Source of the DNA: Trogon surrucura | Taxonomy: Eukaryota; Chordata; Aves; Trogoniformes; Trogonidae | DNA length: 64,000 nucleotides | NCBI GenBank assembly: GCA_020746105.1 | Contig: CM036618.1 | Span: 96,218,122-96,282,121 of the forward strand | Direction of reading: 5' to 3' | Shown: piece after piece, positions 1 through 14,332 of the stretch | Layout of the letters: the number at the start of each line of letters is the position of its first letter | How positions within the stretch are numbered: position 1 is the first letter of the stretch | Notes under the pieces: generated by a model | What the model was told of the DNA's origin: nothing | Databases searched by the model: none | The model's input: the letters and a program-made list of their open reading frames with translations, nothing else | Position numbers and translations under genes: made by a program

Positions 1-3000
1 CCCAGTTGCCACATGACCTGGAGCTCCAGAGGACACAAGTGCCTCCGCAAATCCCACCTGCACATAGCGAGCCCGAGGCAGGCCTCCGGCAGGACCTCAG
101 GGGCTCGACCCGGTCCCCAGCTGCCACTTGAAACGCTCGGCTCTGTAAGATCCCATAGTGCTTTTTTGCAAAATGGAAGGGAACTAATCTCACTGCTGGC
201 CAAATTCCAGCTTTGAGTAATTACATTCTTCTGACAAATTTTCCTTGGCAGTTTCAGTGGAATATAATTAGTAAATGTAAATAGATGTAAATAGTGCTGT
301 AAATTACACTTTGCGTGATTGTCAGAAGCAGAGGGGGAGAGCAGGGGCGAAGGGGCAAAAGGAGCAGAGCTTCGTTCGGTCTCCAGTATGGGTGATGGCG
401 TGGCCTTCCCTGTCATCAGGTTGTGAACGTCCCTGCCAGGACAGCGCATTCAGGGCTACTGCAGCAGCAGATGCCACGCTGTGGGATCGTCACGTGGCTT
501 GTCACACAGAGCATCCCCTTCACCTTAAGCACAATTCTGACCTCGCGGTGTTCAGTCATGTCCCACAGCTGTGCTCATGAGCAGCTGCTGTGTTCCACCT
601 CAGCTGTGCTTCTGCTTCAGCAGCAGGCAAACTGCTTCTCACACACGCAACGGCAAACCGTGTGTATGTGATATTATTGTTCTCTACGAAATGCTTATCA
701 AATTTGTGAATGGTTTCGTGAAACCTTCTGCTATCAACTGAAGAAGTGTCATATAAATGGAATTATATAATTATCCTTCACAGCTATTTTTAAAGCATCT
801 TCATGTACTAGTTCAACCTAAAGTGGAAATAGCTTCTTCCAAAAATAAATGCATATATTTGACTTCACGTTGTCAAGTAGATTTAAAAGCAACTATTTAA
901 AGTAATGAAAATAGACTATAATGTATACCCTTCCTTACATTATCTATATATTAGTTCTTTTTTTACGTGTCAAGTGTCTCTTACGTACGTCATCTGCTTC
1001 AAACACAAATTGATATGGCTAGTGGGCTTAACCAGAGACTTCTTTGTTTCGTACAGAAAATCTGAGGATGATTTTTCAATAATTCACTTATTTTAATTTC
1101 TATTCAAAATTTGCATATGGAAAATAGCTAGCAGAAACTAGTAAAATCAAGGGAAAGTTTATTTTCTTAACAAAAGCTCATTGCACTATTTAGCTATAAC
1201 AGGAGAAACAGATGTTTCAGCTTTACAATACCCTGTCTTGCAAAACATCCTTCTAAACGACTATTCGTGCTCTACATGTTTTGGACTGTGTATGGAAAGC
1301 TCTGCTCACAGTCATGGGAAGCATTGCATACATTAGTAAAGCCCACATTAAGATAATTAGCGCTAAAAAAAAAAAATCAACAAGCCTTTTTTTTCCCCCT
1401 TTATAGTACTGATTTAGTGTGGGTGAAAAATGCCAGATTTTCTATCTTGAAGATTCATGTTCCACCACAGAGCGGGAGATGGAGCCAGCTTTTCCCAGTG
1501 TTCTGCCAATAAACTCTTAGATTAACCATCGCAAGGGCGAGGAGGCAGAGCCAGGCTCTGCAGTCTACCAGCCCTTGCTCTCTCTGATGAACCTACGAAC
1601 AAGGAGAATGGAGAGCACGCTCCTGGGACAAAGAAATCAGATTCTTAATCTTTGTGGCTGCACCTACCCAAGCATTTTCTCATCAAAAATTTTCAAAATT
1701 GCTGTGGACAAGAAATGACCGAGAGGCAGTATTGAAGCTGCAGTGCCACAGAGAGGTCTCTGGGCAGTGGTAATAGCCAAGGGAAAATTTCTAGAGTGAA
1801 AGAAGCCTTTGAAGCTTATTTCTTTTATATTATATGTATATCTTCTAAATGGCAAACTCCGGTTTAATACCGACTGTTTTCACAAGGGCTCTGTAACCTT
1901 TTGCAAATCCTATGACGGGTTATACACATCATTTAACTCTTTGTCTGGCAGTAACTTTACCCTCTGCAGATCCAAACAATGTCAATATGGATAGAGGGAC
2001 ACAACCAGACGTGACTGGATTGTGGCAGCTTAAAAAATTACTGCCTGGTCCCTCAAGGCGCTAAAAGTCAGGGTAGTTTAAGGTAGCAACTTCTGCTTCG
2101 TGTTAACTGGCGTGCTAAGAGCATGCACATGAACAGCTCTGAATACCCTGTGGGTAGGTGGCTACTTGCTGAGCCACCTTACAGCTTGAGCTTCTTCCCA
2201 TGGGGAAGGATCCATGGCAGACATGCCTCTGAAGAGAAGAACATGTCCTGCTAGAGCAGTTAGTATTTATTTTAGTAATAGAGCTATCCAGGTTAGTCGA
2301 GGATGACATTATTTTGCTTAGCATTTGGAAGGGTTGCTTTAAAACCACTTGCTTTCAAAGTGATAATCAGTCTAAGTACTGTAAGACTTTTGTAATGGAA
2401 GGCCAACACATCTTTTTTTCATTCAGTCTGCAAGAGTAAACCGAGCCCAGCTGTTTTACTGAAAACAACCCACTGGTATTTAAGCAGATTAACAAAATTA
2501 ACTGTGAAAATCCTCTGCTATGTGAAAGCCAATAACCTGTTGGCCACAAGGAGGCAGGGCAAGGATGCAGTAAACTCAAAGAAATTGCTTTTATTTTTTC
2601 AAAAAAACCCACCAAAACCCACAACAAAAAAAAAAAAAAGAGGAGTGTTAAATCAGTTCAGTCATGAAACTCTGAACTGCTAGGCAAGATAAAAAGCACT
2701 TTTCAGCCGGTGTGTGGTTTCAGTACTGCTGTTTTATTCCAAGAGCAGCAAATATCTTAAGATATTAAACAATAGCTGATCTGGCAGCAATTTTCTGCTT
2801 CTTTTGAAGAAGAGATCTCACATGTTTCTTCTTCATCACTTCTGGATGATGTAGAGAAAAACTCTAACACTAAGCTTCGACAGCAATAGTGGATTTACCA
2901 ACTCAGAACAAGAAGCTGTACCGACAGGTTCACAAGGTGTTGCTCCCAAGCTAATAAATCCTGCTTCTGGGCAGCTTTGGGAGCTTTGCCTTTCACTCCC

Positions 3001-4394
3001 TCGGCACTTCTAATTCTGGGCTAAAGGCAGACAGAAGCAATTAGGCGCCTGTAGTCCCCTGCCAAGCACCTTACGCGCAGTACTTGATGCCTGCCTTAAC
3101 CGGGACTTTTGGACATTCCAAAACAAGCACTAATTCGAGATCGAACTTCTAACTGACAAAGGAGTAGAAGAGGAAAGTAAAGCCAAAGTACCTCTGTTTC
3201 AGAGTTAAATCGAAAAGAATTAAATTTAACAGCGAGACAAAGCCTTCCACATTATAAGCACACCACAGTCCAAGTCTACAAGTGATCTTCTGTTTCAGAC
3301 AACAGGACTTTACTCCTAGCTCTGCCACTGCACGATACTGAGCTAGGGAATTTCGGTCCCCATGCCCGTTTCCACATCTTTTAAGCACTTGCTTTCCTTC
3401 TTTGTGAAGCAGTATGAGGTCCATGGATGAAAAACAAGCTACAAGAACTAGTTATTATTAATGCAGTTCAGATATGGAACGCACCAGATGGTAAAATCTC
3501 CAGGATTTTAATGAACTATTGTAACAGAACATATGTAATATGACGTTATTATAACAGGCATTTAAATGTATAGTTAGTACATACAACGTGACCTGCTCTG
3601 CTCTCAGTAACTCCACTGGAATTATTTTGGATTTATGTCAGATAATACTAGGAACACAAAATAGCCCCATATGTGCAATGTGGTAAGGTTTTCATAGCAA
3701 TGCTATCTTAACTATTGCCTGTCCTGTTTTTATTTTTTGTTGGGGGTATTGTATTTAGTGATCTGTTAGAGGACGCTTTCTGCATTTAATTCTTAGCAGG
3801 AAGTAAAAAAAGTACCCTCATGTCAAAACCTAAAATATCTCTGACCAAGTATCCCTTACCTATCATCACAAAATAGTTGTCACGAAATAGCAAGAACTTT
3901 GGGGTTTTTTTTCCACTACATTCTGTAAAAATTGTGTCTTTGATCAACTTACGCTAGACTTGGTTAGCAATGCTTGTGTCAGAAGAGCTAAACTTTCAGT
4001 TTTAGGCTGTGAGGGCAGTACTGCCTCCTTCTTCCCATAGCATTTGAGTTTTGGACAAGATGAATTATATGACTGAGCAGAAGTGAACAAACAGGAGTGC
4101 AGCCCAAGCCACCGGCATCACACATTACAGTCAGAGACAGGTACTGACTTTAGCAGAGGAGGAACATGAAGATACTATCAATATGTATAATAATTCTAGC
4201 TCATCTACAATACAGACTATAAAACTCAAGCAAACTGACATTTAATATACGAGAGGCTGGAAGCAAGATATCAATTTCACATCATAAATTAGCCTTTGTG
4301 CTGGTGCCCAAAGATTTGGCTGATTACTCACTGCTTTCCCTTGGTGCTTAAGCAGTCTTTTCCAAAGCAAGACAGTTAAACCACAAAAACGTAC
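1..4394 (-). other. RBKS: RBKS intron 7 (partial)
   Basis: Intronic DNA downstream of the exon 7 donor, running off the left edge. The first 670 bases are noticeably more GC-rich than the rest, without a coding signal I recognise. A MIR-like relic may lie near 3310-3400. I looked on the minus strand for the terminal RBKS exon (GAGDSF and onward) and did not find it. Short A-runs occur near 1366 and 2625. Confidence 0.8.
3310..3400 (+). mobile_element. Possible MIR-like relic
   Basis: ACTCCTAGCTCTGCCACTGC followed by GGTCCCCATGCCCGTTTCCA is reminiscent of the MIR core region. Short and diverged. Confidence 0.25.
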
Positions 4395-4583
4395 CGTAGT
4401 GTCCACAGCCCTGACCTTCCCAGCAGGAACGTGCTTTGGAATGGGTTCTTCTACTGATATCATCATGCAGCCTTCTGCTCCAAGAGTAACAATTACGAGC
4501 TTACACCCTCTTTCTAGCAGCATGCGTCCCACCTTTTCAGCATCTTCAAGGTTGCCAACTGGGATGCCCGTTAAAATTTCTGC
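4395..4583 (-). CDS. RBKS: RBKS coding exon 7 (last RBKS exon in window)
   Basis: 189 nt, 63 codons, residues 190-252. It starts AEILTGIPVG, continues through LVIVTLGAEGC (residues 218-228, nucleotide-binding strand-turn) and ends KVRAVDTT. The acceptor is TATTTTCCAG|GCAGAA and the donor is ACTACG|GTACGT, both in phase 0. VDTT is the first half of PfkB signature 2 (DTTGAGD). The GAGD half, with the catalytic aspartate and anion hole, is encoded by the next exon. Reading through the donor gives unrelated sequence and a stop, so a further exon is required. None fitting was found between 1 and 4394. Confidence 0.94.
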
Positions 4584-4789
4584 CTGGAAAATAACCCACG
4601 CAAATGAAAATCATAATCTGACAGCATTCATTTTTGGACAACAGTTGCACTTGGAAACAGTATTTTATATCTTTCAAAAATGTGTATTGTAGGATGAGCA
4701 TGAAACCACTTCCTACGCTGATAATCAACCATGTCTTGCTCCTTGTTTGAAATCAGCACGTACTTCAGGCACAGCAAACTAACGGAGAG

Positions 4790-4965
4790 CAGCCTGGGCA
4801 GAGACGCGGGAGGCGCGGGTTCTCTTCCTGCTTCTGCGACCTACCTGGCATGCAACCCTTAGTAGAATCACATTTCTCCCACATAACTCAGTTTCTTCAT
4901 CTGGGAAATGCACGCAATGACACAGCCCCGGCCAAAGCATTTTGTGGTGAAAAATGCTACATGGC
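4790..4965 (+). mobile_element. MIR-like SINE relic
   Basis: GGGTTCTCTTCCTGCTTCTG and CTCAGTTTCTTCATCTGGGA with an AATGA-type continuation resemble the core and 3' part of the MIR/CORE-SINE group (TCCTGGCTCTGCC..., CTCAGTTTCCTCATCTGTAA). It is heavily diverged and was recognised by eye only. Confidence 0.4.
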
Positions 4966-7900
4966 AACTCAGTCACGATTGCTGGGGGGATATTTATCAG
5001 TGAGAACCTTTAAAAATTACTTATTAAATTCTCAGTGTTTAGCTAGAAAGCAATCAAAGTCTCTTCAAGGAAAAAAATAACTGCTTGACTTTGAACACTC
5101 TGTTTACTTTAATACGTATTTTTACATAGGAATACCTAAAAGTTCACTGAAGCCACTTTTGGGCAAAGGCTCATTACAAGATTATTATATGTATTTCTGT
5201 TACGGTCATGTCCATAGGCCTCTGTCAAGACTGAGACTCCTCTGTGTTGGATTTGTATAAACAAAGATAAATTCTTCTTTTAACAGATGGTGACCTTAAG
5301 TCAACTTCTCCCAGTTGGCTCTTAACATTAATCTCATCTAGTTCCACCCAAGTAAGAGCAAAATTTCCCAAAAATCTGTAACAAACATTCCAGAACTAAG
5401 CATCCTTTTTGCCACTTCATACATTTTCTTGATGGCATAGCATTGTCAAATGTCATGTACTTTTGCTTTTTCTTTTGGCAGGGAAGAGAATAAGAATGAA
5501 AGAGGAAGAAAGGGAAATGAAAATAGTGTGTTTTATCTGAAGCAGTCTAGCAGGCAGTACTCCTGTATGATACTGTATGCCTTCAATTGTAAGTAAACAG
5601 ACATATTTTGCTGTCTTTACTGTATCTTGTCCTGCTTGCCTGAGAAGAGGGAAGTCCCACTTTATCTTGCACTACAAGGTTGCTGCTGGATCCTGAAAAA
5701 TGTAGTCTAAAGTATTGTCAGATAACTGCCTCACAACTGGGTATTGCTTCCACACACTTAGAACTTATTTTCAGTGGAAAACTTACTTTGGAAACTTCTC
5801 CCCAGCTACACTTCCTGACCTCTGCCGCACGGGCAGCTCAGCTTCTTGGGGAACAGCTGCTGAAATATTTCAAAGTACCTTCCTCTGCTTTACTGAAACT
5901 TGAATTCAGTGCACATACTTCTTGATGTAACGGACTGCAGACTACCCTGGTTAAACAACTGCTTCGTGAAGCATGGGCCGTGCCTGCAGTGAAGCGAGAG
6001 AGGGCAGACAGCTGGGGACAGGAACTACTACAGCCACCCCAAAGCCAACCGCCCCAGCCGTGAGTCAGCGGCCGCTGCTGCCGCTGTCATTTCCTGAGTT
6101 TCAGCCAGACCCAGGAGGGAGAAGTCACCCTTGGGCTTCGAAGGGCCAGATTATGCCAACACACTCCCAAGTGTTTACGGGATCATTAGCAGAGCACTTC
6201 CTGGCTTTAATTTGCAAACTTCCAAGACCCAGTTGTGCAGTCCCAACTTAGACAAATGCACAAGTGATTTCAAGCACTGTCAATCTGGTCTCTACGAGGC
6301 AGAATCTGGTGTGGCAAGCCTTGGTGGGTGAACTTGTACAAGGGCGAGGCGTGGTTAACACGTACAGATGGTTTAAAACTACTCTTTTAAATCACACTGA
6401 GCCCAGACAAGAATATAGTAAGCTTTAAATTATAAGAAGACAACTAAACCTATCCAAGCCTCTCTTTGGCATGTCATCATGCTGCTCAAATTCCTCTTGC
6501 AGTACAAAATATTTAGGCAAAAGAAACCTATTTTGGTGTTTAAAGAGTTATAAAAGTATCTTCAAATAAGAAAATTCATTTCAAAAAGTATCTCAAGAAA
6601 CCTTTTGAATGTACCTTCTCACAAGGTTTGCAGGGAGTCAACAAACCAATAATGGCTTTGGAGTTACTAAGGATAGATACTACATAGTATTAAAATACAT
6701 AGATACTCTAATATTCAAGCATCTAAAGACTCTGTGTCTCTTAACGAATTTCAATGTCTCTGGTGCAGGAACTGTGCATTCCCATATTCAGAACACCAAG
6801 CACATCACGTTACAAAACCAAAAATGTATTCACACAAATCCTTGAACAAAACTAGCTAATTGAATTTCCAATACACTTTACAAGGGGCAATAATGCCAAA
6901 CATTCTACCTGTGTTGCAAAGTCTCCAGAACAAAAGCACGTTTGGTTTTGGTAGAGAAACAGTAAATCTAATTTGGGTTTATTTACCTGGTATTTAGACT
7001 TTTGTAAGCTCATGAGCAAGGTAAACCCAGTATTTAAACATAACGTTTTTCCTAATGAAATGCACGTGCTTCATGTTTGGCACTAGTACTCCTCTTTGTG
7101 TTTGCTGTGACCCAATTCAATGGGATTTTTTTGTTTGTTTGAGTAGTGAAATAATTGTTCTGGGACTGATATGTGAAAGTTATTGCAGAAATCTTTCTTT
7201 TCATCTTTACACTGCTTATACCAATAAACAAAATTATTTTCAATGGACAGTCTGTAAAAAAGTAGATCTTCAACTGCTTGAAAGCACTATCATCTAACTC
7301 ATCTAGAGCAGGATGGTAAAACTAAAAAACACTGGAACAAGCTGGAAGAACCATAAAAGCAGCAGAAGCCAGACATTTTCTGTGCCAATAATTAGAGATT
7401 GCGGTAAATGTCAACTGATGTTAAATACTGTGGTGACTTTTTAAGTTCCTCCCTTCGGTAGAATCTTATTTAAAAAACAAACTGTGGTACAATTGAAGGA
7501 AATAACTAATGGTTATGTAAAGAAAAAATTAAATAACAATACTAAAAGCCCAATGTGGACATTTGCCATAGTACTGTACAAAAGAGCAGCAAATTAAGAA
7601 TTTTATTTTTCTGCAGCTAGTCTCATAAAACTCCTCAGTTAAATGGACCTATTAAAGCAAGAGGACATTCCACAAAACTGTGTCAGAATAAAGTTAGAAT
7701 GGATATTATATAACTAATCTACACAGAATTTTCCTAATTTTGTTTATCGGAGTGGAAGAGAAACTTAACTGAAGCTTTTAATTTAACTGATATGAAGGTT
7801 CTTGGCCATGATCCTCACTAATCTTATTTAGCTCTCCATGTGTCTTTAGACTGTGGAGTCTAGTCACAGTAAGTTGACACAAACCAGCACTGCTACAGAG

Positions 7901-8159
7901 AAAAAAGGTCCTGCCTTTTTCCCCTTCCACTCCTGTCCACACAGCGCATTCTCTTGTGCCAGCTCAGCCATTTGTGCAGCCAGGAAACTAATTGGATCAC
8001 AAGGCAGATCTGTGTTAAAATTAACACCACCCCCAAAAGCCGACCCAACCCAATTAACTCCTTTCAACAGCAGTGCTAGTTTACAGCAGCCGAAAGCGAG
8101 AAGGAACGACGACAGGAGCCTTTGCCAAGCGTTGCTAGCTGTGATGCATTTGGGGCAGC

Positions 8160-8735
8160 CTATGCCCTTCAGAGCCACTTTCAGGCAGATGTTCTGGATC
8201 CCCTGCTTGGTATTTGCAAGACCAAATCTGCAGCACGGTATCTAGTTTTGGCCTGTCCGGTCCAAGTAAGACACTGACATACTACAACGGAAGGCCGTCA
8301 AGACAGTCAGGGAGCCAGAGACCAGGACGTATGAGAAGAGGCTGGAAGAAGTGAGTTTGTTCAGCCTTCAGAACACAAGGCTAAGGGGAGGTTTAATTGC
8401 TGTCAACAGCAATTTAATAATTGACTCATAGAATCATTTAGTGGGAGGGTACAGAGAAGATGGAGCCAGACACTTCCTGAAGGTGCTCAGGGATGGGGCT
8501 GGAGACAGCAGGCACAAGCTGGAACACGGGCAATTCCAGCATTAGGACAAGCTTCTTCACCACGAGGGTGATGAAGCAGCGGGACAGGTGCCCAGAGGTC
8601 ACGCAGTCTCCATCCTCGGAGATTCGAAACTTGTCTGGACAAAACCCTGAGCAAGCTGACCTAAACTGGTCATGTTTCACCAGGGTGTTGGACTAGAGAC
8701 CTCCAGAGGTCTGTTCCCAACTTCAATGATCCTCA
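8160..8735 (+). mobile_element. Old, degraded CR1 fragment
   Basis: Plus-strand remnants of CR1 ORF2 3' end and UTR: a GAGAAGAGGCTGGAAGAAG-like region near 8335, AAGCTTCTTCACCACGAGGGTG (the FFTxRV segment) at about 8548-8570, and GGTGTTGGACTAGAGACCTCCAGAGG near 8682-8708. The order matches CR1, but many changes and short deletions show that it is ancient. The left limit is uncertain. Confidence 0.7.
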
Positions 8736-10939
8736 GCAAATATAAACTGGATAATAACAAGAAGTGTTAATTCTTTGGGGAGCCGTGCATCATTTGGACT
8801 GCTTTTTGTGCACCTAGCGCAATAACAACTTTGCAAATGTTGCTAGGTACTGCTGGAACAGAAATAATAAATAATGAAAGGGAAACTGTGCCAGTTTTAC
8901 AGGCTAGCCCATCTAAAACTACGTGTGAGAATTTAAAATATTTTTAATTTTAAATACTTAAACACAGTAAGACAGTTGGCTACAAACTCGGCTTGTATCT
9001 TAGGAGATTTCTTTGAGAATGACAGAACACAAACCCAATCTCATTAATTCTAACACATGTGAACAGTCCCAAAGAAGTAGTGAGGCAGATCTGGTGTATA
9101 AGCAATTGCAAGATCAGGCCACAAGCCAAGCTAGTTCCAGTTGTTTCAAATTATAAAATTTTTACATAAATACAGGCATAAATACTTATCATGCTAGAAT
9201 AATTAAAAACTGATTGAAATGAAATGGCTTGAAGCTATTCCCTCCCCTCTCAAAAGTACCATCTTTCATTTTAGACTAAATATGGGAAATTTCATCATTT
9301 CCAGCAACCGATAAAGTGAGGTTTAGATCAAAGTTGGAATTAAAATATACTGTGAAATGCTGGCAACTTCTATGTAGTGAAGCATTAGTAGCTTTCGCTT
9401 ACTTAAAACAGAAAAGGCAAATTCAAGAGATGTTCTGAAATATTTTAATTCTAAAGGACCTATTTTTGTTTTGACTACTAGAGATACTTTTTTTTTTTTT
9501 CCTTAAGAAACACTATCTCTGCTATTAATCCTTCTATATTAATAAGTATCTTAAATATCCTGATCCAAGACTCTGGATACAGTTTTCTAAACTTGATATT
9601 GTCTGAATCTTGTAAAGTTAATAATGTCTCTTGATTTTGGACATATTAACAAGAATTTCCATTACTAGTATTTCTTCCAAAAATTATCTAGCCTCTAGTA
9701 ATAGACAATAGCACTTAGAAGGAAACAATAGGATAGTATCTATTTCTTCATATTATTTTTATACATATTGCAGCTTTATTTAACAAAATGGGTGATTAAC
9801 TTACATTTAGTTGTGCTGCTTTCTACCACTGAAGCCCAGAAGTAGCCTGTTAGCATTTAATTAAGTCTTTGCTAGGCCTTTCTTATTTAGATCAGAAGTC
9901 TGATACACATTTCCCATTAGGGAGAAAGCAGTTCCCAATTTTGCATTAAAAATAGCTTGACAAACCAACTCATTTGCTGCAACCATTCAGGAGCCTTCCT
10001 CCTCCTGAAGGGCTCCTCAGTATTCTCCGAACGGAGTGAAGCAGCTGTTCTTCAAAATGTTTAGGACCAAACTGAAATCGCTGATGTGCAATATATTTTA
10101 GTTCCTAACCTGCAGGGCTATGTAATTGCACGCACACGCTAAATAAGAAAAACAACACATGAACCATATTGACATTGTGGTTGTGCCTAGAGCCATACTG
10201 CAGCGAGGAACCGCACAAATACGTGGGAAACAAAAATGGCAAGTATTCCAGAGAGCTCATCTCCTATAGGGTTGTCTCTTTTTCAACATTTATAGATGAC
10301 TGAAAAGAACAACCCCTGGCTCTCACTAAGATGACATTGGATACATTTATTTTTCATTAGAAGAATTAAGGGAATGGAGAACTAGCACATTCCTGCACAA
10401 ACCTCAGGGATTAGGCTGTGCTACATCTGGGAATTAACAAACTAGTCTCAACAAGTTTGATCTTTCTGGGAAAAGATAAAACTGAACTACAGGCTAAGCA
10501 AAGAAAGAACTGATAACCTTGCAAGATTCGCTCTGAGTTTTTTTTTGTTCATGAACCACATAAAAAGAAAGTAATGTCAGACATTAAAAAAAAATAGCAT
10601 TGCAACAAGCAAGAGTGAAAAGAACAGCTTGTGAAGAGCTTTCTAGACAAACTACTGGTAGATAACTCACTGATAGTATAATTTTGTTTGCTTCTCTCTA
10701 GCACATAAATTCATAAGAACAAGCTGTGCTGTTATACCAGACACTGCATGTGATTTCATTAAATCCTAAACCATTTAATGCCTTAAAGGATGGAGTATAA
10801 AGTGTGATGTTGTATTTAATACGTGTTTGGGACATGGCATCCCATGGCAGTCGCAAACTATAGCTGACATTTTAAAACTTTTATTCTGTGACAAAGGCAT
10901 TGGAGATCAAAACTCCTGACCTTCATGGCAACAAATAAC

Positions 10940-11030
10940 AGAAATTTCTGACTCACTACCCCCTTTTTCTCATCTGTAACAATGCTAACGCTCCACGTAG
11001 GGTATGAGATGTCTTAAGCTAAATGGCTCG
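10940..11030 (+). mobile_element. Possible MIR-like relic
   Basis: CCCCTTTTTCTCATCTGTAA followed by CAATGCTAACGCTCC resembles the MIR segment around TTTCCTCATCTGTAAAATG. Weak, by eye. Confidence 0.22.
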
Positions 11031-12917
11031 CATTCTGTTCTATTACAAACACATCATTCACATAATATCTACAAACTGCAGGATTTTATCATTTAAAGGT
11101 ATTTCTTGGAGAACAAGAAAGACGAGGACATATTGGTAAAACCGTGTGATAAATACTTGTAAATTTAAATGACTGAGAAAGCCAAACCAAACAATAAAAA
11201 AAAAAAAATCAGTGTAAATTTAATCTTACCTTACCATACACATCTATGTTAAAAACAATGTTTTAGGAGCAGTTTAACTGGATAGCTCTAAAGATCTCAT
11301 CTTTAAACCCAAAGTGATTTATTAACTATTTAAAAGACTTGGTAAAATTAAAGCAGAAATACACTATTTTTTTTCCTGGTCATGCTTGAATATTCCAAAT
11401 AAGAAATTAAAAGATTCCAAAAGGGATAAGGCTGGAACATAAATACACTTTTGAGTAGAAGGAAGTTATCTGAGTTTCAGAAACACCAAATAGGAGGGGA
11501 AATGGAGCTGGAAAAGCACACCTCAGGGAAGCAGTTGTAAGTAGCACATTTATTAAATTTGCCCATAGTGAATAATATTTTTTTTAAAACTGATCTATAA
11601 AATAAGAATGGCCATAGTGGCTCAGAGCAAAGGTCCATTTTATCCAAATGCTCTTTTCTGACTGTGACAGCTAGTGGATACTGACAGAAATAAAAAAAAT
11701 GTATAAAAAGAACTTTTCCCAATATGTATTCTGGATCATCAAAGTCTTAGGTACTTCCTGATTTAAGAATACAAAGGAAATGCAGATGTAGTTGGTTGAA
11801 TGGACAGAATTTTAAAAAGTAGAATTAGCTTAAAGATTTGTAGAACTAACTTATTGCTTTAAGTGCCATACAGTGATGTGACTGGTAACCTGTATTCGGG
11901 TATGTAAACATTTATCTTTATATTAAATTTGTCAAGTGCATATATTACAGGATCTGAAAATAAAGTAATGAAAGAAAACAGATGGCATGTGAATATATAA
12001 CAATGACTAAAAAAACCTTTCAAACTTGTGACATAAGAAAACCAAATGCTTCATTTTTCCTCTTTTCTCAGCAAAAAGAAAGGGACAAAATTGATTCAAT
12101 AACAATAAAATCAAATATAATTATTAGAGTAGTGCCCATGCAATCGATTTCATTGCAAAGTATGAAGAGGTTATTGTTAAAAGCAAAGGTATTTATGTGT
12201 CATTCTTGTTCTCAGAATACGCTGTAGGAGTCCCACACTTGGATCTGTGCTCTCACGATACGGCTGGGAGAAACTTCAACAGGCCATAAATTCAGAAGAG
12301 ATAAGCCTCCTCAGCAGCAGAGAGTGTATTTCTGTGCCTGACTGCACGCACAGTGATCCCAGCTATCTTCAAATGGTAATTACTGGTAAAAACAAAATAG
12401 CAGAAAAGAATGCAAACAGTACCACCAGCTCTGCAGGGAAGACAGATGAGTGAGCAGGGATCCATTATAATTATACACCTGTATTTCTTGTTCTCCAAAT
12501 AGAAGTAATTTTCTTTTCTCCATGTGGTGGTAATAATAATACACTCTGGCTCCAGCAAGCTAAACGTCTCAAAGAATGTCTCTTTCAAGACTGTCCTCTA
12601 GCAATAAAGTATAACAAAGGGAAAACTTTAACATGTGTGCTGCAAAGAGCAACAAGAGGAAAGTCAGGAATAGACAAGTAATGAAAACCAAAGCTTTGTT
12701 TCTAACATATGGGGCATAAGTTTTCACAGTGGGAAAAAAAAAAAGTAACCAGTGACATTATGAAAAAAGGAAACAACGAACGACATTTACAAACCAGTGA
12801 GAGAGTCTATGTGTTCTCAGCCCAAAACGTGTGCTGTTGCACTGTTTAGCTGATCCAGGGGCATAGCTCAGGCATAAGTGCTTTCTGAAAGCATGAAGAA
12901 AACACCATATGGGTGTC

Positions 12918-13514
12918 CTACAAGTCCTGTAAACAAGAATTAATACTTTGCCTTAGCATTCTCTTCACCACATGAGTGAGGTCTGATAGCTGTTGGACGA
13001 CGTCTGAGCCACAAATGGTATCACTGCCAGTTACACTGGGAACTTTGCCTTCCAGAGACCTGAGGAGCTGTGCTGTCTCCCACCTTCCTATTTTGCTAAT
13101 TCCTGAATGCTCTGGAGTATCTGAACTTGGAAGACACAAACCAAAATAACATTCCGATGTCCATTTGGGTGACTTAGACCGACACACAGTAGAAGACCCA
13201 TGAACTGAGAACTTCTGATACGGCTTGTGATACGTTCTAACAGAAATTTCAAAAGATGGTAATTGAGTCTTGAAGAATTTACTCTGACAGACACTGTCGT
13301 CAGACAAAAAAATCCAGTAAGTAAGCAGGGCCATGCTTTTTTTCTTAGCTCTTTCACCTCCCCTCTTCTGAAAGGTATCATGTCCATTGCAGAAATCATG
13401 TTTGTTGGAGATAACTTTAACTATGATCAAGGCACGGCTTCTATCCATTAGGCTGCTTCTCCCACATTCCTGTTTACATAAAAAGAGTGCGAGGGGAAGG
13501 AAGACAGCGTGCAT
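12918..13514 (-). other. Orphan 198-codon ORF in RBKS intron 6
   Basis: An open frame of 198 codons on the minus strand (same strand as RBKS) in AT-rich DNA. The predicted protein has no signal peptide, transmembrane segment or domain I recognise. Its C-terminal half (after about residue 80) has balanced composition and ends QLSDLTHVVKRMLRQ... before TAG. An acceptor-like TTTTTTTGTCTGACGACAG ends near 13294, so the C-terminal half could have been an exon. It may be a decayed retrocopy, a nested exon or chance. I assign no function. Confidence 0.25.
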
Positions 13515-13981
13515 AATGTTAATAAATAGGAAATTTAAGTGAAGGCCTTATGAGACAAGCTTAATTTGTCTCTTGTGACAAAAATAATTTCCTTTGGAAG
13601 AAATAACACACTTCAACTAGAAAAGAGAAGGAAAGGAAGAAAAAAAAAATGGTGGTGGGGGGGAACACATAATTGAATGGCCAGAGAAACAGATTCACTG
13701 AAAACAGATCTGACAGGAAGAAGCATAGGAAGCTGCTATTTGCCATCAAGGGCAGTATGTGTGCATCACCTCCTGGCAAGGGAGTTTAAAACTGTCAGAA
13801 CACTACAGCTAGTGCATTCCTGCTAGTCGTATCAAGAGACTTGCACAACAAGGACAAGGATCTAGTTTAATATTTACCACTCAGCGATAACATTTGAAAA
13901 GTGTCCTTTTATGGATTTGTTTTACGCATGTGCCTGTAAGGAAGGCTGGACACAACTTTCCCACCGAAAACAATTCTTTTA

Positions 13982-14332
<351 letters not shown>

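Noticed and set aside
7853..8245. 130-codon plus-strand ORF
   Set aside because: Runs into the old CR1 fragment, has an opposite-strand ORF of similar length and shows no protein family.
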